A DNA stretch of 55,123 bases from Quadrisphaera sp. Lineage in GTDB: Bacteria > Actinomycetota > Actinomycetes > Actinomycetales > Quadrisphaeraceae. The position numbers and the translations under genes were made by a program. The stretch lies in the NCBI GenBank assembly GCA_029258695.1, contig JARIBR010000127.1:1-55123 (forward strand), given 5' to 3'. The notes under the pieces are model-generated. The model did no database searches. It was given only the letters and a program-made list of their open reading frames with translations, and was not told where the DNA came from. This document shows positions 1 through 8,134 of this stretch, in pieces (the first letter of the stretch is position 1; every line of letters begins with the position of its first letter).

Positions 1-1
1 G

Positions 2-1330
2 GCCGCCACGCTGGCCGTGGGCGGCTGGGCGGACCCCTACCGCGACACCGTCCTGCGCCTGGTCGAGCACCTCGACGCGCCCGTGCGCGGGATCATCGGC
101 CCCTGGTCGCACCAGTACCCGGACATCGGCCTGCCGCCCGGCCCGGCGATCGGCTTCCTCCAGGAGACCCTGCGCTGGTGGGACCACTGGCTCAAGGACG
201 CCGACACCGGGGTGATGGCCGACCCGGCGCTGCGGGCGTGGGTCAACGAGTCGGTGCCCCCGGCGACCACCTACGAGGAGCGCCCGGGCCGCTGGGTGGG
301 CGCCGACGCGTGGCCCGCCCCGGAGATCGCCCCCACCCGGTGGGGCCTGGCCGAGCAGCTGCGCACCACCGCCCCGGAGGTGGACGCGATGGTCGTCGTG
401 GCCTCCCCCGAGCACACCGGCGTGGACGCCGGGCGGTACTTCCCCTACGGCAACGCCTCGGACCTCCCCCCGGACCAGCGCGAGGAGGACGGTCGCTCGG
501 TGTGCTTCGACTCGCCCGCCCTGGACGAGCCGCTGGAGATCCTCGGGCGCGCCCGCGTCGGGGTGGCCCTGCGGTGCGACCAGGCCCGCGGGCACATCAT
601 CGCACGCCTGTGCGACGTCGCCCCGGACGGCTCGTCCACCCTCGTCACGGTCGGCGTCCTCAACCTCACCAGCCGCCACGGGCGGGAGCGGTCCGTGGAC
701 TGGGAGCCGGGCACCACCGAGGACGTGTCCTTCGAGCTCAAAGGCATCGGTCACCGGTTCGCGCCCGGCCACCGGGTGCGCCTGGCGATCTCCACGGCGT
801 ACTGGCCGTGGGTGTGGCCGCACCCGGAACCGGTGGAGCTGGGGGTCGAGGCGCCGCGCAGCTGGTGCGAGCTGCCCGTGCGCGACGCGAGCGGTGATGC
901 CGACGCCGCCCCGATCACCTTCGCCGAGCCGGAGCAGGCGCCGCCCCTGCCGGTCGTCTCCGGCGACCCGCCGGCCGATCGCCCGGAGCGGCGCGTGGTG
1001 CGCGACGTGGCCGAGGGCCGGTGGCTGCTCGAGGTGGACCCGCGCTACGGCGGCACCCGCACCTACCCCGACGGCCTGGTCTACGACGAGGACGCCTTCG
1101 AGCGCTACTGGATCACCGACGGCGACCCGCAGAGCGCCCGCACCCGTTCGGACTGGACGGTGCGGCTGCGCCGGCCCGAGCTGGGCTGGGACGTCGAGCT
1201 GACCACCAGCTCGCAGATCCGGTGCGACGCCGACAGCTTCCTCACCGAGGACCACCTCGTCGTCCGGGAGGCGGGCGACGTGATCTTCGAGCGCCGGTGG
1301 GAGAAGACCATCCCGCGCACGGCCGGCTGA
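2..1330 (+). CDS. CocE/NonD family hydrolase, C-terminal part (cut by window edge)
   Basis: An open frame runs from the window edge to the stop, so the N-terminal half with the nucleophile Ser is missing. Near the edge GGWAD matches the strand carrying the catalytic Asp of CocE/X-Pro dipeptidyl-peptidase S15 hydrolases, and GPWSH carries the catalytic His. After about residue 150 the protein becomes the C-terminal jelly-roll domain. Family members hydrolyse esters or X-Pro peptides; the substrate cannot be told from this fragment. The apparent GTG near the edge is an internal Val, not a start. The gene converges on a DinB gene, and a strong hairpin includes its stop codon. Confidence 0.85.
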   Translation, partial: AATLAVGGWADPYRDTVLRLVEHLDAPVRGIIGPWSHQYPDIGLPPGPAIGFLQETLRWWDHWLKDADTGVMADPALRAWVNESVPPATTYEERPGRWVGADAWPAPEIAPTRWGLAEQLRTTAPEVDAMVVVASPEHTGVDAGRYFPYGNASDLPPDQREEDGRSVCFDSPALDEPLEILGRARVGVALRCDQARGHIIARLCDVAPDGSSTLVTVGVLNLTSRHGRERSVDWEPGTTEDVSFELKGIGHRFAPGHRVRLAISTAYWPWVWPHPEPVELGVEAPRSWCELPVRDASGDADAAPITFAEPEQAPPLPVVSGDPPADRPERRVVRDVAEGRWLLEVDPRYGGTRTYPDGLVYDEDAFERYWITDGDPQSARTRSDWTVRLRRPELGWDVELTTSSQIRCDADSFLTEDHLVVREAGDVIFERRWEKTIPRTAG

Positions 1331-1366
1331 GGGGCTGGGCCGGGGACGCCGCGGACCAGCCCCTCA
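1328..1366. terminator. Hairpin between convergent genes, including the TGA stop
   Basis: TGAGGGGCTGG (1328-1338) pairs perfectly with CCAGCCCCTCA (1356-1366) around a 17-nt loop. The left arm begins with the stop codon of the upstream hydrolase. No T-run follows on either strand. It sits between convergent genes and could serve both, as is common for GC-rich actinobacterial terminators. The termination role is inferred from position and stem strength. Confidence 0.6.
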
Positions 1367-1393
1367 GCCTGCCCGACCCAGCGCAGCCCAGCG

Positions 1394-1930
1394 CTACCCC
1401 ATCGTCCGGGCCCCGTCGAGCGACTCCCGGATGATGTCGGCGTGCCCGGCGTGCTGGGCCGTCTCGGCGATGACGTGCAGCAGCACCCGGCGCACCGACC
1501 ACGCGGCGCCAGGGGGGAACCACGGCGCCGGGGGCAGCAGGTGCTCGGCGTCGAGGTCCGGCAGCGAGGCCACGAGGGCGTCGGTGCGGGCGGCGACCTC
1601 GTCGTAGCGGGCGAGGACGCCGGCCAGGGTCTCGCCGGCGCCGAGGGAGAGCTGGCCCGCCCACGCCTGCTCGTCACCGTCACCGTCGCCCGCGGCGTCG
1701 TCCCCGACCTCCGCGAAGCGGGCCCACTGGTCCTCCGTGGCGGCGACGTGCTTCACCAGCCCGCCCAGGCACAGCTCGGAGGCGGTGGTGCGTGCTGCCG
1801 CCTGCTCGTCGGTCAGGTCGCGCACGGTCGTCCGCAGGAAGCCCCGGTGCGTGTGCAGGCTCTCCAGGAGGTCGGCGCGCTCGCGGGCGCCCGGTGAGGG
1901 TGCGCGTGTGGTCGGGCTCTGCGTGGTCAT
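1394..1930 (-). CDS. DinB/DUF664 family protein (putative mycothiol-dependent enzyme)
   Basis: A 178-residue protein of the DinB/DUF664 four-helix-bundle superfamily, whose actinobacterial members include mycothiol S-transferases. Visible marks are an early helix with LVKHVAATEDQW and a late helix with HVIAETAQHAGHAD; the three His in these blocks match the usual metal-binding triad. The C-terminal IRESLDG is typical of DUF664. GGGAG lies five bases before the ATG. Length is normal. The exact thiol reaction and substrate are unknown. Confidence 0.8.
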   Translation of the reverse strand: MTTQSPTTRAPSPGARERADLLESLHTHRGFLRTTVRDLTDEQAAARTTASELCLGGLVKHVAATEDQWARFAEVGDDAAGDGDGDEQAWAGQLSLGAGETLAGVLARYDEVAARTDALVASLPDLDAEHLLPPAPWFPPGAAWSVRRVLLHVIAETAQHAGHADIIRESLDGARTMG

Positions 1931-1970
1931 GTCGGCTCCCTGCCTCGTCGTGGTGCTCGGAGCGTCGACG

Positions 1971-3638
1971 CTAGGAGCAGGAGCGGTCAGGTCCTGTCCG
2001 CATGACGGGTGAGCAGACCGCGCCGGCCCGCGGGCGGAGGGCGCTCAGCCGGTGGGCGGCGGACTCCACCACGAGCAGCACCTCCTCGGTGTCGCCGCTC
2101 CCGGCCACGGTCGCGAGCGGCACCACGGCCACGGGCTCGGCGAGCCCGTGGGCGAGCGTGCTGACGGCGGTGCCGGTCGTCATCGGGCCGCCCGCGACGT
2201 CGACCCGCCGCACCGCGCCGTTGTACGTGTCGGCGACCAGCACGGCGCCGTCTCCGGCGACGGCCACCCCCAGGGGGTGCTGCATCAGCGCCGAGCCGGC
2301 CGGTCCGTCGATCGCGCCGAAGGCGTGGACGCCGGTGCCGACCACCGTGGTGACCTCCCAGCCACCGTCGCCGAGGGCGCCGCCGACCGGTGGGTGGGCG
2401 CGGCGCAGCGAGGAGCTCTCCGCGTCGACGCACCAGACCCCATCGCTCCCGGAGCACCCGCCGTCGTCACCGGCGCCGCGGTCGATGCCGCCCCCGGTCC
2501 CGTGGTCGGTGCTGCGGTCCGTGGCCAGGGCGCTGGGCTGCGCGAGCATCGCCGCGTCGCCCCTGCCGTCGAGCAGCCCCTCGGCGCCGCTGCCGGCGAC
2601 CACCGTCAACCGCCCGTCGGCCGGGTCGGCGGCGACCTCGATCACCCACAGCTGGTGCACCCCGCTCATCGCCACGACCAGGACGCCGGCGCACCACGCC
2701 AGCGCCGCGGGGCTCGACAGCGCGCACCCCAGCGCCGGGCCGCCGCGCTCGCTGCCGGGAGCGTCCGGGCGCAGCGGCGCTCCCGTGCCGGCGACCCGGC
2801 GCACCGAGGCGTCCGCGAGCCTGACCCCGAGGACCGTGTGCGCCCCCGGGTCGGCCACCGCGAGGTCCCAGCCCACCTCGGCCGCCACGACGGGCGGCAG
2901 CAGCGCCATGCCCGCGGGGGCGAGCAGGCCGTCGACGACGGCCAGCGGCTCCGCGCCCGGCGAGGTCGCCGTCTCCGCGTCGAGCACGACCACGCGGTGG
3001 TTCCCGGCGTCGGCGACCGCCACGCGTCCGCCGGGGAGCGCCAGCGCCGCCGACGGGCTGCTCAGCGCCGTGCCCGACGTCGCGGAGCCCCCGGCGCCCC
3101 GCGACGGGCCGCGGCCTGCCGGCTCGCCGTGGTCCATCGCGGTGCCGTGGTCCGCCAGGGCGTCGGGCTCGGCCGAGGCGCCGGGCGCCTCCCCGAGCAA
3201 CCTGGCCACCAGCGCGTCCAGCGCCTCGCCGTGGCCCTCCCCGACGAAGACCCGCGCGACGTAGCCGTCGGGGTCGACGACCACGATCGTCGGCCACGCA
3301 CCGACGGCGTACGCCGACCATGCCTGGTGGTGGGCGTCGTCGAGCACCGGGTGGCCGAGGTCGGCGCGCACGAGCGCGGCGTCAAGCCCGGTCTCCGTCG
3401 CCTCGTGGGGGAACTTGGGGCTGTGGACGCCCAGCAGCACGGCCCGGGGGTGGGCGCCGGCGAGCGTGCGCAGCTCGGCGTGGGCGTGGACGCAGTTGAC
3501 GCAGCCCGCGGTGAAGAAGTGCAGCACGACCACGCGGCCGCGCAGCGGGGCCCCCGGGCCGGACATCCGCAGGGGCAGCGGGAGCGGCGACGCACCCGTG
3601 ACGGACCAGCGCCTGCCCACCAGCGCCGGCGCCCGCAC
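1971..3638 (-). CDS. Thioredoxin-like/NHL-repeat protein
   Basis: Roughly the first 150 residues form a thioredoxin-like domain with the redox pair CVNC in FFTAGCVNCVHAH. The rest is a beta-propeller of NHL-like repeats (recurring ALPGGRVAVADAGN and GVAVAGDGAVLVADTYN segments). Homologues are annotated as NHL domain-containing thioredoxin family proteins, with a presumed thiol-disulfide role. No signal peptide is evident. The frame is open further upstream, but this GTG begins VRAPALVGRRW, which resembles the conserved family N terminus; GTG at 3656 is an alternative. An Asp/Gly/His-rich loop near residue 390 looks like a lineage-specific insertion. It is divergent from the HAD gene. Confidence 0.75.
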   Translation of the reverse strand: MRAPALVGRRWSVTGASPLPLPLRMSGPGAPLRGRVVVLHFFTAGCVNCVHAHAELRTLAGAHPRAVLLGVHSPKFPHEATETGLDAALVRADLGHPVLDDAHHQAWSAYAVGAWPTIVVVDPDGYVARVFVGEGHGEALDALVARLLGEAPGASAEPDALADHGTAMDHGEPAGRGPSRGAGGSATSGTALSSPSAALALPGGRVAVADAGNHRVVVLDAETATSPGAEPLAVVDGLLAPAGMALLPPVVAAEVGWDLAVADPGAHTVLGVRLADASVRRVAGTGAPLRPDAPGSERGGPALGCALSSPAALAWCAGVLVVAMSGVHQLWVIEVAADPADGRLTVVAGSGAEGLLDGRGDAAMLAQPSALATDRSTDHGTGGGIDRGAGDDGGCSGSDGVWCVDAESSSLRRAHPPVGGALGDGGWEVTTVVGTGVHAFGAIDGPAGSALMQHPLGVAVAGDGAVLVADTYNGAVRRVDVAGGPMTTGTAVSTLAHGLAEPVAVVPLATVAGSGDTEEVLLVVESAAHRLSALRPRAGAVCSPVMRTGPDRSCS

Positions 3639-3750
3639 CGCTCCGCGATCCCTCACCCCCGCAGGGGACCACGCGCACCGGCGCACCGGCGGTCAGGGGG
3701 TCGCGGCGGTCAGGGGGTCGCGGCGCTCGCGGCGGTCAAGGGGGCGCGGC

Positions 3751-4470
3751 ATGCTCGACGTCATGAGCCCGCCCGTCAGGCGCCCGACCCTGCTGCTGCT
3801 CGACGTCAACGAGACGCTGTCGGACACCTCTGCTCTCGCCGGCGTCCTCGAGCGGCTCGGCGCGCCCGCCCACCTGGGACCGACGTGGTTTGCGTCGGTG
3901 CTGCGTGACGGCTTCGCCCTGACGGCTGCCGGGCACGCGGCCCCCTTCGCGAAGGTCGCTGGCGCCGCCGCGCGGGCGGTCCTGGCACCGCACGTGCCCG
4001 AGGCCTCGCTCGGCGACGCCGCCGAGGACCTGGTCGCCTCCCTGGCCACGCTCCCCCTGCACCCCGACGTGGCGAGCGGCCTGGCGTTGCTGGCGGCGAC
4101 AGGGGTGCGACTGGTCGCGTTGACCAACGGGTCCGCCGCCGTCGCCACGCAGCTGCTCGAGGGCGGCGGCGCGAAGGGCCACCTGGAGGCGGCGCTCTCC
4201 GTCGAGGAGATCGGGGAGGGGGCGTGGAAGCCCGCCGCGAGCGCCTACCGCGGCGCCTGTGCGGCGCTGGGCGTGCAGCCGCACGACGCCGCGCTCGTCG
4301 CGGCGCACCGGTGGGACGTCGACGGCGCCGCGTGGGCAGGGCTGCGGACCGTCCTGGTGGACCGGTCTGCCCCGGGAGGTTCGGGCGACCCCGGTCCCGG
4401 CGTCTTCCGGGCGCCGGGGCGCACCGTCAGCGGGTTCGACGACCTGGCGGCGCAGCTCTCCGCGCTGTGA
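3751..4470 (+). CDS. HAD-superfamily hydrolase, haloacid dehalogenase type II-like
   Basis: A 239-residue HAD phosphatase/dehalogenase. Motif I is LLLLDVNETLSD with the nucleophile Asp, motif II is LTNGSA, the Lys motif is in WKPAASAYRGAC, and motif IV is AAHRWDVDGAAWAG. The order matches L-2-haloacid dehalogenase-like enzymes, although DVNETL replaces the usual FDVFGTL, so substrate preference is open. AAGGGGG precedes the chosen ATG by about eight bases; a second ATG lies at 3763. The open frame extends upstream into the neighbouring thioredoxin/NHL gene without family similarity. Confidence 0.8.
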   Translation: MLDVMSPPVRRPTLLLLDVNETLSDTSALAGVLERLGAPAHLGPTWFASVLRDGFALTAAGHAAPFAKVAGAAARAVLAPHVPEASLGDAAEDLVASLATLPLHPDVASGLALLAATGVRLVALTNGSAAVATQLLEGGGAKGHLEAALSVEEIGEGAWKPAASAYRGACAALGVQPHDAALVAAHRWDVDGAAWAGLRTVLVDRSAPGGSGDPGPGVFRAPGRTVSGFDDLAAQLSAL

Positions 4471-4510
4471 TCGGGGACCTCCAGCCGGGGCGTCACCGCC
4501 CCCTCGTCGC

Positions 4511-4568
4511 GACCGGGGACGCCCAGCCGTGCCCAGCGGCGCCGCAGCACGGCGGGACGTCCCCGATC
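4511..4568. repeat. 58-bp imperfect inverted-repeat element, copy 1
   Basis: It begins GACCGGGGAC and ends GTCCCCGATC, so its ends are near-perfect inverted repeats. On the minus strand it aligns over its full length, without gaps, to 15496-15553 with 47 of 58 positions identical by my count. It is noncoding, between the HAD gene and the DUF2064 fusion gene. It looks like a dispersed REP-type intergenic element. Confidence 0.75.
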
Positions 4569-4680
4569 GAGGAAGGGCGAAGCACCTCGGCGCCGCAGCA
4601 CGGCGGGACGTCCCCGCTCGAGGAAGGGCGAAGCACCTCGGCGCCGCAGCACGGCGGGACGTCCCCGGTCGGGGAGGGGC
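4537..4680. repeat. 51-bp tandem repeat, about 2.8 copies
   Basis: Units start at 4537, 4588 and 4639, each with CGGCGCCGCAGCACGGCGGG followed by ACGTCCCCG. Full units also carry GAGGAAGGGCGAAGCACCT. The unit is the right half of the 58-bp element at 4511 plus a 19-bp spacer, so the array appears to have grown by duplicating half of that element. The remaining sequence of this 274-bp gap shows no gene; a further partial arm, GATCGGGGACCTCCAGCCGG, overlaps the HAD stop codon. Confidence 0.85.
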
Positions 4681-4744
4681 GCCACCACGCTGCGGGAAGG
4701 ACGGGCGCGTCGCACCTCCCGCTGCCCGCCGTCGCGACCGCCTC

Positions 4745-6271
4745 CTAGGAGGAGCCCTCGTCGGTCTTGCGCAGCACCAGCACCACGCGCCCGCCGGCCC
4801 GCCAGTCCTCCACCAGCTCCAGGCCGCAGCGCAGCGCGAGCCGCACGAGGGGCCGTGCGCCCAGGCGCGCCCAGGGCAGGGGTCTGCTGCGGCGCCCGTC
4901 GGCGTGCTGGAGGACCACGGCGTCGCGCACGTCGAGGTCGTCGGCGTCCTCGGCTGAGCCGGTGTCCATCGCCGGCTCCGCCTCGACGACCACCAGGCCG
5001 CCGGGGCCGAGCAGCGCGGCGGAGCGCAGCAGCAGCGCCCGCGGGTCGCCGCCGATCCCGATGTTCCCGTCGGCGAGCAGCACCGTGCCCCACCGGCCCT
5101 CGCCGGGGAGGCGGTGGTGGACGCTGCGCCGCAGCGCCGTGCCGCCCCGCGCGGCGGTGGAGCGCACCGCGGAGCGGTCGATGTCGATGCCGAGCGCGTC
5201 GTGGCCCCGCTCGACCAGCGCCGTGACCATGCGCCCGGGCCCGCACCCGACGTCGAGCACGGGGCCCACGCAGCGGTCGAGCATCCCCTCGTCGACGGGG
5301 TCGGGGTCGCCGACCCACGCGGCGGCGGGAAGGCGGTAGGAGTGGCGCCCGTCGGCGGCGTGCACCTCGTCGCCGGCCAGGGCAGCGGCGAACAGCGTGG
5401 AGGGCTCCACGTCGTCGGCGTGCTCGGCGGCCACGCGCGCGTGCACCGCGGCGAACCTCGAGGAGGGCGCCATCGCCGCGGCAGCCATGGCGTCCTGCGG
5501 CTCGTCCACGTCACGCAGCCACGGCAGCAGGCCCACCCGCAACCCCAGGGAGCGCAGGCGCTCGAGCTGGGCGGCGCCGGTGCGCTCGGTGGACATGGGC
5601 ACGCCGAGCAGCGCGTCGGCCCGTGGCTCGCGCAGCCCCAGGGCCCAGAACCCGCCGTCGGTCGCCAGGCCCAGCACCGCGTCGAGGCCGGTCCAGTCCA
5701 CGTCGAGCAGCTCCGCCGTCAGCTGCGGGGTGTCCATGCCCACCAGCAGCGCCGGGCCCGCCACGTGCCCGGGGGCCGCGGGGTCGAGGACAGCGGCGAA
5801 CGCGGTGGCCAGGCGCTCGTCGAGCCCCCCGGTGCCCTGGTCGACGACGTCGAAGCCGGCCGGCAGCCAGCCCGGGTCGGGCGACGGCCCGTGCGGGGAG
5901 TCCTCGTCCGCGCGGTCCAGGGCGACGACCCGGCGCAGCGCGGGGGCCGCGCCCAGCGCCTCGACCGTGTCGGCGAGGGAGGCGGCGGCCAGCTCGGCGG
6001 CCTCCTCGGGGGTGAAGCGGGTCTGCAGGCGGGTCTTGACGCGCCCTGCCACCGGCCGCTTGGCGATGACGAGGAGGGTCGACGTCGCTTCGGCGGGCAG
6101 GCTCGCGGGGGCGGTGGCCGCGCGGGGCGTCGGGACCGACGGGCTCGGCACGGCGGCGCTCCTCTCCACGATGGACGGGTTCGACGCCGGCGGCGTCGGG
6201 GACTGCTGGGGCGCGGCGCCCGGCGGGGGCGCTCCGCGGGGCCGGCCAGCGGGGACGGTGGGCGCGCTCAC
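4745..6271 (-). CDS. DUF2064 (TIGR04282-type) glycosyltransferase fused to SAM methyltransferase
   Basis: A 508-residue two-domain protein. After an Ala/Pro-rich N-terminal tail (about 60 residues) comes a DUF2064 nucleotidyl/glycosyltransferase-like domain with the hallmark LLVIAKRPVAGRVKTRL. From about residue 300 there is a class I methyltransferase with motif I VLDVGCGPGRM and a downstream ADGNIGIGG loop. DUF2064 proteins are often called arsenosugar glycosyltransferases, but real substrates are mostly unknown. The GTG start overlaps the GT2 stop by four bases (GTGA), so it is the last gene of the epimerase-GT2 operon. Confidence 0.85.
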   Translation of the reverse strand: MSAPTVPAGRPRGAPPPGAAPQQSPTPPASNPSIVERSAAVPSPSVPTPRAATAPASLPAEATSTLLVIAKRPVAGRVKTRLQTRFTPEEAAELAAASLADTVEALGAAPALRRVVALDRADEDSPHGPSPDPGWLPAGFDVVDQGTGGLDERLATAFAAVLDPAAPGHVAGPALLVGMDTPQLTAELLDVDWTGLDAVLGLATDGGFWALGLREPRADALLGVPMSTERTGAAQLERLRSLGLRVGLLPWLRDVDEPQDAMAAAAMAPSSRFAAVHARVAAEHADDVEPSTLFAAALAGDEVHAADGRHSYRLPAAAWVGDPDPVDEGMLDRCVGPVLDVGCGPGRMVTALVERGHDALGIDIDRSAVRSTAARGGTALRRSVHHRLPGEGRWGTVLLADGNIGIGGDPRALLLRSAALLGPGGLVVVEAEPAMDTGSAEDADDLDVRDAVVLQHADGRRSRPLPWARLGARPLVRLALRCGLELVEDWRAGGRVVLVLRKTDEGSS

Positions 6272-6945
6272 GCGCGGAGCACCGCGCTCATGTCCTTGAC
6301 GGCGCGCGCGACGCCCAGCGGGGTGCCGGTCACCTTCGAGCGTCCGGTGCGCGCGGAGTAGGCCACGGGCACCTCATCGACGCGCCAGCCGCGATCTGAA
6401 GCCGCGACGAGCATCTCGAGGGGGTAACCGGAGCGCCGGTCGGTCAGGTCGAGCCCCACGAGCGGCTCCCGCCGCGCGGCGCGCATGGGCCCCAGGTCGT
6501 GCAGGCGCAGCCCGGTGCGGCGCCGGATGCGCCGGCAGAGCTCGCGGTTGGCCACGCGCAGGTGCCACGGCCAGGCGCCCCGGCCCGACGCCTCGCGCCG
6601 GCCCAGCACGAGGTCGGCGTCGCCGGCCACCACCGGGTCGACCACGCGGTGCAGCTGCTCGGGGTCCAGGCTGGCGTCGGCGTCCATGAACGCCACCACC
6701 TCGGCGGTGGCGGCCGCCAGGCCCGCCGCGCACGCAGCGCCGAAGCCGCGCTGGGCCTCGTGGACCACGGTGGCGCCGAGCCCTGCGGCGATCTCCGGGG
6801 AGCCGTCGCGCGACCCGTTGTCCACCACGATGGCCCGGTGACCCGCGGGCATGCGCCCCAGCACCCACGGCAGGGCGCCCGCCTCGTCGAGGCAGGGCAG
6901 CACCACGTCCACGGCCGCGCGGTCGGTGGGGGAGCCGCTGGTCAC
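6268..6945 (-). CDS. Family 2 glycosyltransferase
   Basis: A 225-residue GT-A fold protein. The N-terminal DVVLPCLDEAGAL is the nucleotide-binding strand, IVVDNGSRDGS follows, and FMDADAS supplies the DxD-type metal motif. The C terminus lacks membrane helices, resembling soluble DPM1-like transferases that use polyprenyl phosphate or small acceptors. The GTG start overlaps the upstream epimerase stop by four bases (GTGA); the frame is open further upstream only through epimerase sequence. Donor and acceptor are unknown; the neighbours suggest a sugar made by the epimerase. Confidence 0.85.
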   Translation of the reverse strand: MTSGSPTDRAAVDVVLPCLDEAGALPWVLGRMPAGHRAIVVDNGSRDGSPEIAAGLGATVVHEAQRGFGAACAAGLAAATAEVVAFMDADASLDPEQLHRVVDPVVAGDADLVLGRREASGRGAWPWHLRVANRELCRRIRRRTGLRLHDLGPMRAARREPLVGLDLTDRRSGYPLEMLVAASDRGWRVDEVPVAYSARTGRSKVTGTPLGVARAVKDMSAVLRA

Positions 6946-8078
6946 GGAGCGCTGCTCGGCGCGGCGCGCACCGGGGCCGGGCGCAAGGGGTCCGTGGCCA
7001 GCGCCCGGACCCCGTCGTCGAAGGCGACGGCGGCGCTCCACCCCAGCTCGTCCGCGGCGCGCTGCGAGGAGGCCGTCACGTGTCGCACGTCCCCGAGGCG
7101 GAACTCACCGGTGACGACGGGGTCGAGCGCGCCGTCGGGAGAGACCGTGCGCGCCAGTCCCTGCGCCATCTGCCCCACGGTCGTCACCGTCCCGGACCCT
7201 ACGTTGTAGGCCCGCACCCCTGAAGCGCTCAGGGCGCCGGCGCGCGAGGCCGTCGTGGCGCGCGTGCCCGCCGTGGCGTCCAGGGCGGCGAGCACGGCCG
7301 CGGCGACGTCGTCGACGTGGACGAAGTCCCGACGCTGGCCGCCGTCCTCGAAGACGCGGGGCGCCCGGCCGGCCTCGAGGGACGAGCGGAAGATCGCGGC
7401 CACCCCGGAGTAGGGGGTGTCGCGCGGCATGCCGGGGCCGTAGACGTTGTGGAAGCGCAGCGCCGCCGCCCGCCCGGCAGTCTCCCTGGCCCAAGTGGCG
7501 GCGAGGTGCTCACCGTGGAGCTTCGTCGCCGCGTAGGCGTTGCGGGGGTCCGGCACGGCGTCCTCGGTGACCGTCGCGGGCGCCAGCGGCCGGCCGCACA
7601 CCGGACACGGAGGCTCGAACATGCCCGCCTCCAGGTCGGCGCGCCGGCGCGGGGCCGGGGCGACGCGGCCGTGCTCGGCGCAGTCGTAGGCGCCTTCGCC
7701 GTAGACCACCATCGAGGAGGCGTACGCGAGGCGCCCGACGCCGGCGGCGCCCATGGCGCGCAGCAGCACGGCGGTCCCGAGGTCGTTGGAGGAGGCGTAG
7801 TCGTCGATGTCGTCCAGCCCCACGCCGAGGCCGACCTTGCCGGCGAGGTGCGCCACGGCGTCCACCCCGCTCAGGGCAGCACTCATGGCCTCCGCGTCGC
7901 GCACGTCCGCCCGGACCAGCGGGGCGACGGGCGAGCCGGGGACCACGACCTCGGGGGCGTCGCCGTGGACGTCGGGGCGCAGGACGTCGTACGCGATCAC
8001 CTCGTGCCCGCCGGCCAGGGCCGCGGCCACGACCCGGGACCCGATGAAGCCCGCGCCGCCGGTGATCAGAAGTCGCAC
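6942..8078 (-). CDS. NAD-dependent epimerase/dehydratase (extended SDR) with CxxC insert
   Basis: A 378-residue extended SDR. The N-terminal VRLLITGGAGFIGS is the GxxGxxG NAD site, the catalytic region has ASSMVVYGE and YAATK (Tyr and Lys), and RFHNVYGPGMP is the substrate-side motif of NDP-sugar epimerases. Between these is a roughly 45-residue insertion with EPPCPVCGRPL, a single CxxC that could bind zinc with other ligands. The start is GTG preceded by CACCGT and six bases, consistent with a leaderless transcript. Likely function is NDP-sugar 4-epimerase or dehydratase; specificity is unresolved. Confidence 0.85.
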   Translation of the reverse strand: MRLLITGGAGFIGSRVVAAALAGGHEVIAYDVLRPDVHGDAPEVVVPGSPVAPLVRADVRDAEAMSAALSGVDAVAHLAGKVGLGVGLDDIDDYASSNDLGTAVLLRAMGAAGVGRLAYASSMVVYGEGAYDCAEHGRVAPAPRRRADLEAGMFEPPCPVCGRPLAPATVTEDAVPDPRNAYAATKLHGEHLAATWARETAGRAAALRFHNVYGPGMPRDTPYSGVAAIFRSSLEAGRAPRVFEDGGQRRDFVHVDDVAAAVLAALDATAGTRATTASRAGALSASGVRAYNVGSGTVTTVGQMAQGLARTVSPDGALDPVVTGEFRLGDVRHVTASSQRAADELGWSAAVAFDDGVRALATDPLRPAPVRAAPSSAP

Positions 8079-8134
8079 CGAGGCACGGTGCCACACCGCG
8101 CGGCCCGTGCGCGACACATCGGCCCCTTCCCGGC

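Noticed and set aside
2052..3908. Long plus-strand frame overlapping the thioredoxin/NHL gene
   Set aside because: Composition is low-complexity Arg/Gly/His with no domain; the opposite strand has a recognisable CVNC thioredoxin plus NHL repeats.
4537..4680. Possible CRISPR array
   Set aside because: Units are 51-bp direct tandem copies with no variable spacers and no cas genes nearby.
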